Below the pieces are notes generated by a model, which made no database searches, was not told the DNA's origin, and worked only from the letters and a program-made list of their open reading frames with translations. A stretch of DNA of 23,536 nt from Burkholderiales bacterium UBA1834 (GTDB taxonomy: Bacteria; Pseudomonadota; Gammaproteobacteria; Burkholderiales; Burkholderiaceae_C), in assembly GCA_002339015.1 (NCBI GenBank), contig DDJC01000025.1, positions 12,175 to 35,710 of the forward strand, read 5' to 3'. The position numbers were made by a program, and so were the translations under genes. Positions 8,890-16,591 of this stretch are shown piece after piece. The first letter of the stretch is position 1; every line of letters begins with the position of its first letter.

Positions 8890-9438
8890 ATGAAGAAGTC
8901 TGTCCATCTTGCCAGCCTGCTGCTGTGCGGTGCACTGGCGATCAGCGGGGCAGCCCAGGCGGCCACCACCTGGTACCTGAAGGATGTCACGTTCAGCAAC
9001 GGTGCCGGCGGGGCCGTCGACCAGGCCTCGGGCTGGTTCACCTATGACGAGGTCAGCAACACCTACACCGACTGGAACATCTCCGTCGTGACAGTGAGTG
9101 GCCAGAATTCATCCTGGACCTTCGACTCTGCGTCCCTGACGAACAAGATCACCTGGGGTGATGACACCGTGGGCGTCTTCCGGGGCGAAGCCCCCAATGT
9201 GGCGTTCATCACGAGCCTGAGCTTCGCTGAGTCGCTGACAACGGCCACGGGCGATGTCGCCATCAAGTCCAGCAATACCTGGATCTCTCGCTCGTTCCGC
9301 CAGTACTCGATCACCACCTCCTTGGTCAGTGGCTCGATCACCACGTCGCCCGTGCCCGAGCTCGAAACGGGCGTGGCCTTCGCGATGGGCCTGCTCGGTC
9401 TGATGGCGGTGGCAAGGCGCCGCCCGGGCCATCGATAA
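8890..9438 (+). CDS. Secreted protein with variant PEP-CTERM tail (paralog 1)
   Basis: This is a small exported protein of 182 residues and unknown function. It starts at ATG 8890, which has a strong GAGGGGAG ribosome site. The signal peptide (MKKSVHLASLLLCGALAISG, then AAQA) is probably cut after residue 24, so the mature protein begins ATTWYLKDVTFS. The body is rich in Ser/Thr and short beta-strand-like stretches. The C-terminus has the three-part architecture of PEP-CTERM anchors: SPVPELET, a hydrophobic helix AFAMGLLGLMAVA, then RRR. The usual second proline is replaced by leucine (PEL, not PEP). Such tails are processed by an exosortase in organisms making extracellular polysaccharide; no exosortase gene is in the window. 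The next gene is a tandem paralog. Confidence 0.82.
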   Translation: MKKSVHLASLLLCGALAISGAAQAATTWYLKDVTFSNGAGGAVDQASGWFTYDEVSNTYTDWNISVVTVSGQNSSWTFDSASLTNKITWGDDTVGVFRGEAPNVAFITSLSFAESLTTATGDVAIKSSNTWISRSFRQYSITTSLVSGSITTSPVPELETGVAFAMGLLGLMAVARRRPGHR

Positions 9439-9462
9439 ACTCTTCCACAGTGGAGTGCACAA

Positions 9463-9999
9463 GTGAAGGAGTTCGTCCGTATTGTCCGTCTGCTCGGTTT
9501 GAGCGCCTTGGTGGTGACTGGCACAGCCCAGGCGGCCACCACCTGGTATCTCAATGATGTGATTTTCAGTGACCCGCAGCGGCCTGGCGTTGCGCCGGAG
9601 CAGGCAGTCGGCTGGTTCACTTATGACGAGGTGGGCAATACCATCACCGATTGGAGTCTGCTGGTGAAGACGGTGGGCAGCAGTACCGCCAACTTCACCT
9701 ACGACAAGAGTCGCATGACCGTGACGCCCAGCGTGCGGGATGGCCATGTCGGCTTCGACGCGAAGACCTTTGATGCCGCCATGTACTATTTCGGTTTTGG
9801 CTTTTCTGGCACGCTGGCCACGGCGGGTGACGCCATTGCCTTGACCTCGGGGATCATCAACCACGGTTGGCGAGGCCCGACCAGCTTGCTGGTGAGCGGC
9901 TCCATTGCGACATCGCCGATCCCGGAGGTCGGCACCGGCGTGGCCTTCGCGATGGGCCTGCTGGGGCTGGTGGCACTGACGCGCCGCCGCCAGGCCTGA
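9463..9999 (+). CDS. Secreted protein with variant PEP-CTERM tail (paralog 2)
   Basis: This 178-residue protein is a tandem copy of the preceding gene, 24 bases downstream. It has a GTG start and a GGAG site eight bases upstream. The signal peptide ends TAQA at residue 24, so the mature protein starts ATTWYLNDVIFS, nearly the same as its neighbour. Both share GWFTYDEV-x-NT-x-TDW early in the mature chain and an almost identical anchor (TSPIPEVGTGVAFAMGLLGLVALTRRR). The middle has diverged strongly, so the duplication is not recent or that part evolves fast. The anchor motif is IPEV, again without the second proline. The pair is likely co-transcribed. Function is unknown; a surface or matrix protein is inferred. 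Confidence 0.82.
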   Translation: MKEFVRIVRLLGLSALVVTGTAQAATTWYLNDVIFSDPQRPGVAPEQAVGWFTYDEVGNTITDWSLLVKTVGSSTANFTYDKSRMTVTPSVRDGHVGFDAKTFDAAMYYFGFGFSGTLATAGDAIALTSGIINHGWRGPTSLLVSGSIATSPIPEVGTGVAFAMGLLGLVALTRRRQA

Positions 10000-10008
10000 G
10001 GGCCCGGT

Positions 10009-10045
10009 GAGCCAAAGGGCTCGTCAGAAGAACGACGACGAGCCC
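10009..10045 (+). terminator. Alternative hairpins at the convergent end of the PEP-CTERM pair
   Basis: GGGCTCGTC at 10017-10025 and GACGAGCCC at 10037-10045 form a perfect 9-bp stem with an 11-base loop, using the last codons of the convergent protease gene. An upstream GAGCC at 10009-10013 can instead pair with GGCTC at 10018-10022 around an AAAG loop, so the two stems exclude each other. No T-run follows. A terminator for the plus-strand genes is the simplest reading. Confidence 0.45.
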
Positions 10046-10758
10046 ATCCCCAGCATCTCGTGCACGTCGTGTGTCATCACCGCCAGAAAGGCCAGCAGCC
10101 CCAGGTAGGCGGTGCCGTATGTCAGCTTGTCTTCCAGCGATGACTGGTAGTAGCTGCCGTGCGCCGGGTCATCCGCGCGGTACTTCCAGGCCTTCATCAC
10201 CTGCGGTGCGGCCAGCAGGGCCACCAGCAGCAGGATGGGGCTGGGCCGCATCATGAACACGCCGATCAGCACGGGCACGCCCAGCAGCCAGATCCGGGGT
10301 GACAGCACGGCCGTGATCCGCCCGCCATCCAGCGGCGACACGGGGATCATGTTGAACAGGTTCAGGAAGAAGCCCGCGTAGGCCACGGCCAGCAGCCAGC
10401 GCATCTCGTGGCCGCCATCGCGTGCGATGAAGTAGCAGGCCAGTGCACCCAGGGTGCCCACCAGGGGCCCGCCCAGGCCCACGTAGGCCTCCGTCTCGGC
10501 GTTGTGCGGCATCTGCTTCATCTCGATCCAGGCGCCCACGAAAGGGATGAAGGTGGGCGCACCCACCGGCAGCCCGCGCTGGCGCGCCGCGATGTAATGC
10601 CCCATCTCGTGCACGAACAGCAGCGCGATGAAGCCGGCCGCGTACTTCCAGCCGAACATCCAGCCATACACCACCAGCGAAATCAGCATGGTGCCGCCCG
10701 TGGTGAGCAGCTTGCCGAACTTCGCGCCGCCGAGCAGCAGCAACAGCAGCTTGCTCAC
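10024..10758 (-). CDS. M50-family site-2 protease-like membrane metalloprotease
   Basis: This is a 244-residue integral membrane protein of the M50 (site-2 protease / SpoIVFB-like) group, which cleaves substrates within or next to the membrane. The zinc site HEMGH is at residues 50-54 (His50, Glu51, His54) in the first core helix. The third ligand motif is NMIPVSPLDGGRI, with Asn136 and Asp144. Both are intact, so the protein should be active. No PDZ or CBS domain is present. A GTG start at 10758 is used; it is four bases after the stop of the DUF2167 gene upstream, with an AGG-type site, so the two are surely co-transcribed. The C-terminal codons double as a hairpin for the convergent strand. 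The substrate is unknown; the partner gene product is a candidate. Confidence 0.88.
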   Translation of the reverse strand: MSKLLLLLLGGAKFGKLLTTGGTMLISLVVYGWMFGWKYAAGFIALLFVHEMGHYIAARQRGLPVGAPTFIPFVGAWIEMKQMPHNAETEAYVGLGGPLVGTLGALACYFIARDGGHEMRWLLAVAYAGFFLNLFNMIPVSPLDGGRITAVLSPRIWLLGVPVLIGVFMMRPSPILLLVALLAAPQVMKAWKYRADDPAHGSYYQSSLEDKLTYGTAYLGLLAFLAVMTHDVHEMLGMGSSSFF

Positions 10759-10762
10759 CGGA

Positions 10763-11752
10763 TCAGGCCTGCTTGCGCTTGAAGATCTTGGTCAGCACGC
10801 CGACCACGGCGATGCCGCCCAGCAGGATCACCTTGGCGAACTTGGCCAGGAAACCCGCAGCCAGGGCGAACAGGCCCAGCTTCTTGGCGGCCACCCCGCC
10901 CACCAGCGCGGCCAGGCCGTACTCGGCGGTGCGGTCGGTCGAGGCGTTGAAATCCTCGTAGCGCTTGCCGTCGTTGTAGTTCAGCGCGGCCAGCAGGGTG
11001 CGGGCGTGGTGCTTGTCCTGCTCGACCTGGCGCAGATCGGTGATCAGGTTCAGGGTGATGTAGCCCTCGCGGCCCAGTGCGTAGGTGTTGTAGTTGATGC
11101 CCGCGCCATCCTGGGCGGAGGCGCCCTTGTCCTTGGCCGACATGGACCAGATCAGACGGCGCGAGGCGGCGTCGTAGGTGGGCTTTTCCACCCAGCCGAT
11201 GATCTCGATCTCGTTGAAGCCGCGGTTGCGGCGCTCTTCGTTGGCCGCTTCGGTGCCGTCCTTCAGGCTCTTGAAGAGGTCGTCGACATCCCAGTTCTTG
11301 GCGTCGTCATCCTTGATGTAGCCGGCATTCTCGAAGCGCGCGACCATCATCCATTGCTGATCACCATCGTGCGGGAAGATCAGGCCCAGTTCGTTGTCGC
11401 CGCCCTGGTTGCCCATGGCGCGCATCAACTGGCCGGCGGCGGGCTCGGGCACCCACACGTAGCCAGCGGGCAGCTTCAGGATGGCCTGGTCCTTGAGCGG
11501 GATGTCAGCCGGGCCGACGATCTGGCTGGCCTTGGCGGCCTGGGCCGCGGCGGCCATGTCGCTGGCGTGAGGATCGGCCGAGGCGGTGGGCTCGGTGCTC
11601 GCATCTGCCGCGATGCCGGGCTCAGCAGCCCAGGCGCTTGAAGCCGGCAGTCCCCACGCGAAGGCCGTGCACAAGGCCAAGGCGGTGAGGAGGCGTGATG
11701 TAGCGGTAGCGCGCGCGGGCGATGTCTGCCCTGGCAGATGGCGAGTCGTCAT
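10763..11752 (-). CDS. DUF2167 family membrane-anchored exported protein
   Basis: This 329-residue protein matches the DUF2167 family by its core GPADIPLKDQAILKLPAGYVWVP, followed by LMRAMGN, and LGLIFPHDGDQQWMMVARFENAGYIKDDDAKNW. The function of the family is not known. A signal peptide covers roughly residues 1-43 and ends ASSAWA. The globular DUF2167 part covers about 75-280. A single C-terminal membrane helix at about 293-318 is followed by a basic tail (KIFKRKQA). The layout predicts a type I membrane protein with its domain outside. The ATG at 11752 has an AGGG site. It lies four bases upstream of an M50 protease gene; a single-span protein next to a site-2 protease suggests a substrate or adaptor, which is inference. 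Confidence 0.87.
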   Translation of the reverse strand: MTTRHLPGQTSPARATATSRLLTALALCTAFAWGLPASSAWAAEPGIAADASTEPTASADPHASDMAAAAQAAKASQIVGPADIPLKDQAILKLPAGYVWVPEPAAGQLMRAMGNQGGDNELGLIFPHDGDQQWMMVARFENAGYIKDDDAKNWDVDDLFKSLKDGTEAANEERRNRGFNEIEIIGWVEKPTYDAASRRLIWSMSAKDKGASAQDGAGINYNTYALGREGYITLNLITDLRQVEQDKHHARTLLAALNYNDGKRYEDFNASTDRTAEYGLAALVGGVAAKKLGLFALAAGFLAKFAKVILLGGIAVVGVLTKIFKRKQA

Positions 11753-11967
11753 GAGTGTTTCCCTGAAAAAAACTGTTGTGGGCCCTGTGAGCAGGCCTCG
11801 GCAATGGCTGGCGGGCAGGGTAGCAGAGGCCGGTGTCGCTGATGCGGAGATGCGGCCAGCGCAGCCGGATGCTGTCTTGGAGATGAACGTGATTCGTGGG
11901 ATGGACGCGTGCCGAAGATTTCCGGACGATCTATCTTCCTATTAGTCCCACTTCAGGAGAGTCGACC

Positions 11968-12621
11968 ATGCGCGCAACCCGCGTCCTTATGCCTCTGGCT
12001 TTGTCCATGGCTGCCTGCACCGCTCAGGCTGATCTGCTCTACACCTTCGACACCGATGCCCAGGGCTTCGCCATCAACGCCGGTGGTTCGCTGGGGCATC
12101 AGGTCGAGCGCGGCAATGGCTTCCTGCAGGCCACGGACCTGGACCTGAGCGACATGCTGCTCAACGTGCCCCTGGGTGGCAATTGGGCGGACTGGAGCGG
12201 TTACTTCGGCGGCACCCTGTCGTTTGATGCGCGCATCCTCAATGGCACGCCTGCAGATTGGCCGGGGTTTGGCGCGCTGACCTTCGGCAACGCCCGCGTG
12301 TCCGTGACCTTCGATATCGTGCCGGCCACGGACCCGACATCATCCTGGAAGACCTACAGCGTGATCTTCGATCCCCTGGCATGGGGTGTGGAAGATTTCC
12401 TGGTGGAGAGCATCTTCACCAGCCTGGAGTACGTCACCTTGAACCTGGAGTCAGGCAACGGTGCCATCGAGGTCGTGGGCATCGACAACTTCCGCCTCAC
12501 GGCCGCTGTGCCGGAACCTGGCAGCGTGGCCATGATCCTGGCAGGCTTGGCTGTGGTTGGCGCTGTGGGCTCCCGACGCGCAGTTGAGTCTGCGAGCTGG
12601 CCGGAGCGTGGCAAGGCTTAG
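11968..12621 (+). CDS. PEP-CTERM anchored secreted protein, laminin-B-like body
   Basis: This 217-residue exported protein starts at ATG 11968 with an AGGAGA ribosome site. The signal peptide ends TAQA at residue 21. The mature chain begins DLLYTFDTDAQGFAINAGGS and continues through YFGGTLSFDARI and VVGIDNFRLTA, a pattern resembling beta-sandwich, laminin-B-like modules of other PEP-CTERM proteins. No enzyme motif is seen. The anchor is canonical: VPEPGSVAMILAGLAVVGAVGSRR. Unlike most such proteins, about 14 more residues follow the arginines, and the TAG stop overlaps the TAA stop of convergent purN (shared bases 12619-12620). Upstream, 11753-11967 holds no gene. The sorting signal is clear; the role on the surface is unknown. 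Confidence 0.85.
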   Translation: MRATRVLMPLALSMAACTAQADLLYTFDTDAQGFAINAGGSLGHQVERGNGFLQATDLDLSDMLLNVPLGGNWADWSGYFGGTLSFDARILNGTPADWPGFGALTFGNARVSVTFDIVPATDPTSSWKTYSVIFDPLAWGVEDFLVESIFTSLEYVTLNLESGNGAIEVVGIDNFRLTAAVPEPGSVAMILAGLAVVGAVGSRRAVESASWPERGKA

Positions 12622-13268
12622 GCCACAGGGGGGTGATCAGCCAAAACCGCCTGCGCCTGCCCACCCGTGTGCGTGACACGCCCTTGCGCATCCACCGACA
12701 AGGCGCCTTCCACGAACCATCGCACCGCACGGGGGTAGATCACGTGTTCCTGCACCAGCACGCGGGCCGACAGATCCTGTTCCGTGTCTGTGGGCAGCAC
12801 GGGGACCACGGCCTGGGCCACGATGGGGCCGTGGTCCAGCTCCGGCGTCACGAAGTGCACGGTGGCGCCGGCCACCTTGCAGCCTTCGTCGATGGCGCGG
12901 CGGTGCGTGTGCAGGCCCGCGAAGGAAGGCAGGAGCGACGGGTGGATGTTCAGCAGCCGCCCTTCATAGTGGCGCACGAAGCCCGCCGTCAGGATGCGCA
13001 TGAAGCCGGCCAGCACCACCAGGTCAGGGGCGAAACCGTCGATCACCTGGGCCAGTTCGGCATCGAAATCCTCGCGGCTGGCAAAGCCCTTGTGGTTCAG
13101 CACGGCGGTGGCGATGCCGCGGTCGGCCGCGAAACGCAAACCTCCGGCATCGGCCTTGTTGCTGACCACGGCCGCGATCCGGGCGGGCCACTGCTCGCCA
13201 GCGCAGGCCTCGACGATGGCTTCCATGTTCGAGCCGCGTCCGGAAATCAGAATGACGATGTTTTTCAT
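12618..13268 (-). CDS. purN: Phosphoribosylglycinamide formyltransferase (GAR transformylase)
   Basis: PurN transfers the formyl group of 10-formyltetrahydrofolate to GAR in purine synthesis, in the cytoplasm. The 216 residues begin MKNIVILISGRGSNMEAI, with the phosphate-binding GRGSN loop. Catalytic residues are present: Asn107 and His109 in RLLNIHPSLLPSFAG and Asp145 in TPELDHGPIVAQ. The length is normal. The frame extends 15 codons upstream, but the ATG at 13268 is chosen because the conserved first strand starts there. Its ribosome site is weak, and a TACACT box only about 12 bases before it suggests a short leader. It is divergent from trpS. Its stop overlaps that of the convergent PEP-CTERM gene. 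Confidence 0.96.
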   Translation of the reverse strand: MKNIVILISGRGSNMEAIVEACAGEQWPARIAAVVSNKADAGGLRFAADRGIATAVLNHKGFASREDFDAELAQVIDGFAPDLVVLAGFMRILTAGFVRHYEGRLLNIHPSLLPSFAGLHTHRRAIDEGCKVAGATVHFVTPELDHGPIVAQAVVPVLPTDTEQDLSARVLVQEHVIYPRAVRWFVEGALSVDAQGRVTHTGGQAQAVLADHPPVA

Positions 13269-13328
13269 GCGGCCTAGAGTGTAGTGGGGTCGGGGAGGCC
13301 GCCGAGCGCTCAACCCGGGGCCTGCACC

Positions 13329-13334
13329 TACAAT
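13329..13334 (+). promoter_or_regulatory. Candidate -10 box of trpS
   Basis: TACAAT lies 36 bases before the trpS start. No good -35 hexamer sits 16-18 bases upstream, so this is only a candidate. Confidence 0.3.
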
Positions 13335-13369
13335 TCCTGCTCTTTTTCGCGCATCTTCGAGCCCCTGAC

Positions 13370-14680
13370 ATGAGCCAACGCGTCCTCACCGGCATCACCA
13401 CCACCGGCACGCCCCACCTGGGCAACTATGTGGGTGCCATCCGGCCCGCCATCGCCGCGAGCCGTGAGCCCGGGGTCGAGAGCTTCTTCTTCCTGGCCGA
13501 TTACCACGCGCTGATCAAGTGCGATGACCCGGACCGCATCGAGCGCTCGCGCCTGGAGATCGCCGCCACCTGGCTGGCTGCCGGCCTGGACACCAGCCGC
13601 GTCACCTTCTACCGCCAGAGCGACATCCCCGAGATCACCGAGCTGAACTGGCTGCTGACCTGTGTGACGGCCAAGGGGCAGATGAACCGTGCCCATGCCT
13701 ACAAGGCCACGGTGGATGCAGCCGTGGCCGCCGGCGAGGAGCCCGATGCCAACGTGACGATGGGCCTGTACTGCTACCCCATCCTGATGGCGGCCGACAT
13801 CCTGCTGTTCAACGCCCACCGCGTGCCCGTGGGACGCGACCAGGTGCAGCACATCGAGATGGCCCGGGATGTGGCGCAGCGCTTCAACCACCTGTTCGGG
13901 CGCGGCAAGGACCTGTTCGTGCTGCCCCAGGCCGAGATCGAGGAAAGCGTGGCGACCTTGCCGGGTCTGGACGGCCGCAAGATGTCCAAGAGCTACGACA
14001 ACACCGTGCCGCTGTTCGAGGGCGGTGCCAAGGCCCTGAAGGACGCCATCGCGCGCATCGTGACCGATTCGAAGCTGCCCGGCGAGCCCAAGGACCCGGA
14101 GGGCGCCCACCTGGTCACCATCCACGATGCCTTCGCCGATGCGGCCACGCGTGCCGCCTTCCACGCCGACCTGCGCAGCGGACTGGGCTGGGGCGATGCC
14201 AAGCAGCGCGTGGTGCAGCTGATCGAGGCGCACGTGGGCCCGATGCGTGACCGTTACGCCGATCTGGTGGCTCACCCGGAGCGCATCGAAGACATCCTGC
14301 AGGAAGGCGCTCGCAAGGCCCGCACCACGGCCACACCGCTGCTGGCAGAACTGCGCCAGGCCGTGGGCCTGCGCCGCATGGTGGCCGCATCGCAGCCGCG
14401 TACCGCCAAGGAGGCCGGCGCCGAGAAATCCGCCGTGCCGGTGTTCAAGCAATACCGCGAGGCCGACAACCTGTTCTATTTCAAGCTGACCGCTGCCGAT
14501 GGCAGCCTGCTGCTGCAGAGCCAGGGCTTCGCGGAAGGCCGTGAGGCCGGCGGCTGGGTCAAGCGCTTCAAGACGGAAGGCGCGGCAGCCTTGGCCGATG
14601 CACCGGTCACGCTGGGCGAGGGCACGGACCGCGTGGCCGTGGATGCCGCCCTGACCGCCCTGGTGGCGGCCCAGGCGTGA
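13370..14680 (+). CDS. trpS: Tryptophanyl-tRNA synthetase with C-terminal extension
   Basis: TrpS charges tRNA-Trp. Its class I signatures are TGTPHLGNYVG at residues 12-22 (the HIGH equivalent) and KMSKS at 204-208. MGLYCYPILMAADILLF and VGRDQVQHIEMARDVAQRFN are typical TrpS stretches. The common bacterial enzyme has about 330-340 residues; this one has 436. The added part, from about residue 345, ends with a compact module at about 359-436 (FKQYREADNLFYFKLTAADG and following) that resembles a YegP/DUF1508-type beta fold. Similar long forms are known to me in beta-proteobacteria. The ATG at 13370 has a poor ribosome site. The next gene starts within its stop codon, so they are probably coupled. 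Confidence 0.96.
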   Translation: MSQRVLTGITTTGTPHLGNYVGAIRPAIAASREPGVESFFFLADYHALIKCDDPDRIERSRLEIAATWLAAGLDTSRVTFYRQSDIPEITELNWLLTCVTAKGQMNRAHAYKATVDAAVAAGEEPDANVTMGLYCYPILMAADILLFNAHRVPVGRDQVQHIEMARDVAQRFNHLFGRGKDLFVLPQAEIEESVATLPGLDGRKMSKSYDNTVPLFEGGAKALKDAIARIVTDSKLPGEPKDPEGAHLVTIHDAFADAATRAAFHADLRSGLGWGDAKQRVVQLIEAHVGPMRDRYADLVAHPERIEDILQEGARKARTTATPLLAELRQAVGLRRMVAASQPRTAKEAGAEKSAVPVFKQYREADNLFYFKLTAADGSLLLQSQGFAEGREAGGWVKRFKTEGAAALADAPVTLGEGTDRVAVDAALTALVAAQA

Positions 14681-15234
14681 GCAGGGCCGCGACCCCCGCG
14701 TCCAGTTCTTCGCACACCAGCATGGCCGGCATCCACATCACCGACATCGAATCCGCCATCAACTGGTGGCGCGAGCGCACGCCCTCGCCGGACGGCATCA
14801 GCCTGGGCCCTCAAGTGCGCGCGCTGGCCGAGGTCTATGCGCTGATGGTCTACTACCACGAGACCACCTGCGACGAGGACACCATGCCCCGCCAGGCCCG
14901 CGAGGCCTGGCTGCGCTGGTACGACACCACGCCGGACACACCCTGCATCGCCATCTGCTCCACCAGCCAGGGCGATGACCTGTGCAAGGGCTGCGGACGC
15001 ACCTTCGACGAGGTGCAACTGTGGCCTGAAATGACCCCCGGCGAAAAGCGCGCGACCTGGCGCCGCATCACCATGGAATCGACGGCCTGGCGCTTCAACC
15101 GCTATGCCGAACGCGCGCGCGAAGGCAAGGTGGCGCTGGACAACGCGCCGACTGATGCACCGCAGAATGATGCGGCCGGTGCATCGGCCACTGGAGAGCA
15201 GACCGGCGAGCCCGGTCAACCCGCTCAGCCGTGA
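14677..15234 (+). CDS. DUF3717-DUF1289 two-domain protein
   Basis: This is a cytoplasmic protein of unknown function. The first domain, from HITDIESAINWWRERTPSPDG to about residue 70, is DUF3717-like. A second domain, TPCIAICSTSQGDDLCKGCGRT at about residues 88-109, with four cysteines (C-x3-C-x8-C-x2-C) and the following WPEMTPGEKRATWRRI, is the DUF1289 Cys-rich fold, probably metal-binding. The last 35 residues are low-complexity Ala/Pro/Gly/Gln. The GTG at 14677 overlaps the trpS stop (GTGA) and is used here because codon composition looks coding from that point. ATG 14722, directly before the conserved region, is the alternative. It overlaps the convergent MpaB-like gene by ten bases. Confidence 0.83.
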   Translation: MSRAATPASSSSHTSMAGIHITDIESAINWWRERTPSPDGISLGPQVRALAEVYALMVYYHETTCDEDTMPRQAREAWLRWYDTTPDTPCIAICSTSQGDDLCKGCGRTFDEVQLWPEMTPGEKRATWRRITMESTAWRFNRYAERAREGKVALDNAPTDAPQNDAAGASATGEQTGEPGQPAQP

Positions 15235-16484
15235 GGCTGGGGCAGGCGGGCGATGTCCGGCTCGCCTGAGCCGAACAGGATGGCCAGGTAGTTCTCCTGC
15301 GCCGCGCGGCCTTGCCGCACCAGGGCCTGGTGGCCGCCGGGCAACAGCCGCATCAGGCGATGCCGCACGGCCGTGAAGGGCACGGTCATCAGTGGGTACC
15401 AGGGCAGCACGCCCCCTGGCAGGCCGAGCGCGCTCATGCTGCGCCCGCCCAGGAAGAAGCGGCAGATGCTCAGGTGCTTGGCGCGCTCGTAGCGCCCCTG
15501 CAGCTTGTCGAGCAGGGGCAGGGCATGGCCATAGTGACGGCTCAGGGGTTCATCCATCAGGGCGCGGCCCAGGGCGATGCTGCTGTCATCGGCCGGGGCC
15601 TGGCTGAGCAGGTTGCGGTACAGGCCGACGCGGCCTTCCATCTCGGTCTCGAACAGCAGGGCCTCCTCTACCCCCATGAGCCAGCCGATGTAGCGCCACA
15701 GGTGCATCACGGATTCGGCCTCGCAGCGGCTCAGGGGCACGCCCATGGCGCGCTGGCCGAACAGGAAGATCACCGAGAAGCCCAGGTAGGTGGCCTGCAT
15801 GTCGCCCTGGTTCACAGGCATGCCGAAGTAGGCCTCGTCCCACTCGGGCAGGGCGCGCACGCGCTGGCGCACCAGGGCGTGCATCAGGCGCACGCGGACC
15901 GTGCTCTTGAAGCCGGGGGCGAAGCGCGAGAGCCCGCCGCAGGTGGTGCAGTCGATCCACCACTTGGTGGTCTCGGCCACGCGGCGTTGAGCGCCCTTGG
16001 CCAGGGCGCCAGTCAGCACCAGCGTGCGGTTGATGGCCGAGGCCTGGTAGCCGCCCATCAGGGCTGCGTCGCGCAGCACCTGCAGGCCGGTGAGGCCTGA
16101 GAGGTGGCAGGCCTTGGCGCCGGCCACCAGGCGCTTGGGCTGGACCCAATCCGGCGTGGCCTCGACGGTCTGGAAGAACTCGCGCAGTTCGGCCGGGGCA
16201 TCGGGCACGTCGCCGATGCCCAGGTTGAGCGCCTGCTCGAACAGGGGCTGGGTGGTGGCCAGGCCGTGGGTGCGCATCCACGTGGCCAGGCGGTCAGCGG
16301 GCGCATCCCCGCGCGTGAGCGAGGCGCCCAGGGCGCGCCATTGGTCGGCACTGGGGTCGGGGTCATGGCCCCGAATCAACCATCGCAAAGTGCGGGCGGT
16401 GCGGCGTGCCGAGGGCACGTCGGCACCATGGCGCCCGGGCAGATCAGCCAGTGGCCCCAGAGACTGCTTGACACTCCGTTGCAT
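15225..16484 (-). CDS. MpaB/Lcp-family (DUF2236) putative heme oxygenase
   Basis: This 419-residue protein belongs to the oxygenase MpaB / latex-clearing-protein family. Known members are b-type heme oxygenases that cleave isoprenoid double bonds (Lcp, polyisoprene; MpaB, a farnesyl side chain). An RLMH motif at residues 199-202 matches the Arg-x2-His arrangement of the axial heme ligand in Lcp, and Thr232 in QATYLGFS and WRYIGWLMGVEE at 263-274 are family features. At the position of the Lcp distal lysine there appears to be glutamate (RVAETTKWW), by my eye alignment. No Tat signal is present, so it is probably cytoplasmic, unlike secreted Lcp. The ATG at 16484 has a GAGGAG site. It follows the acetyltransferase-like gene by 107 bases. 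The substrate is unknown. Confidence 0.8.
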   Translation of the reverse strand: MQRSVKQSLGPLADLPGRHGADVPSARRTARTLRWLIRGHDPDPSADQWRALGASLTRGDAPADRLATWMRTHGLATTQPLFEQALNLGIGDVPDAPAELREFFQTVEATPDWVQPKRLVAGAKACHLSGLTGLQVLRDAALMGGYQASAINRTLVLTGALAKGAQRRVAETTKWWIDCTTCGGLSRFAPGFKSTVRVRLMHALVRQRVRALPEWDEAYFGMPVNQGDMQATYLGFSVIFLFGQRAMGVPLSRCEAESVMHLWRYIGWLMGVEEALLFETEMEGRVGLYRNLLSQAPADDSSIALGRALMDEPLSRHYGHALPLLDKLQGRYERAKHLSICRFFLGGRSMSALGLPGGVLPWYPLMTVPFTAVRHRLMRLLPGGHQALVRQGRAAQENYLAILFGSGEPDIARLPQPHG

Positions 16485-16591
16485 GGCGGTTTGTCTCCTC
16501 GGTCAAGTCGCGGCGCAGTATGGCACGCAAGACTTGAGAAGGCACGCACTTCCTATGCTGCAGTGCAACGAGATGTTGGCTTTGCGGCGCG

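Noticed and set aside
9439..9462. TCCACAGTGGA palindrome between the PEP-CTERM paralogs
   Set aside because: It overlaps the ribosome site of the second gene and is too short to separate from chance; a hairpin with a one-base loop cannot form.
16519..16540. TGGCACG followed by TTGAG as a sigma-54 promoter
   Set aside because: The GG-GC spacing is wrong, and on the plus strand no gene follows it.
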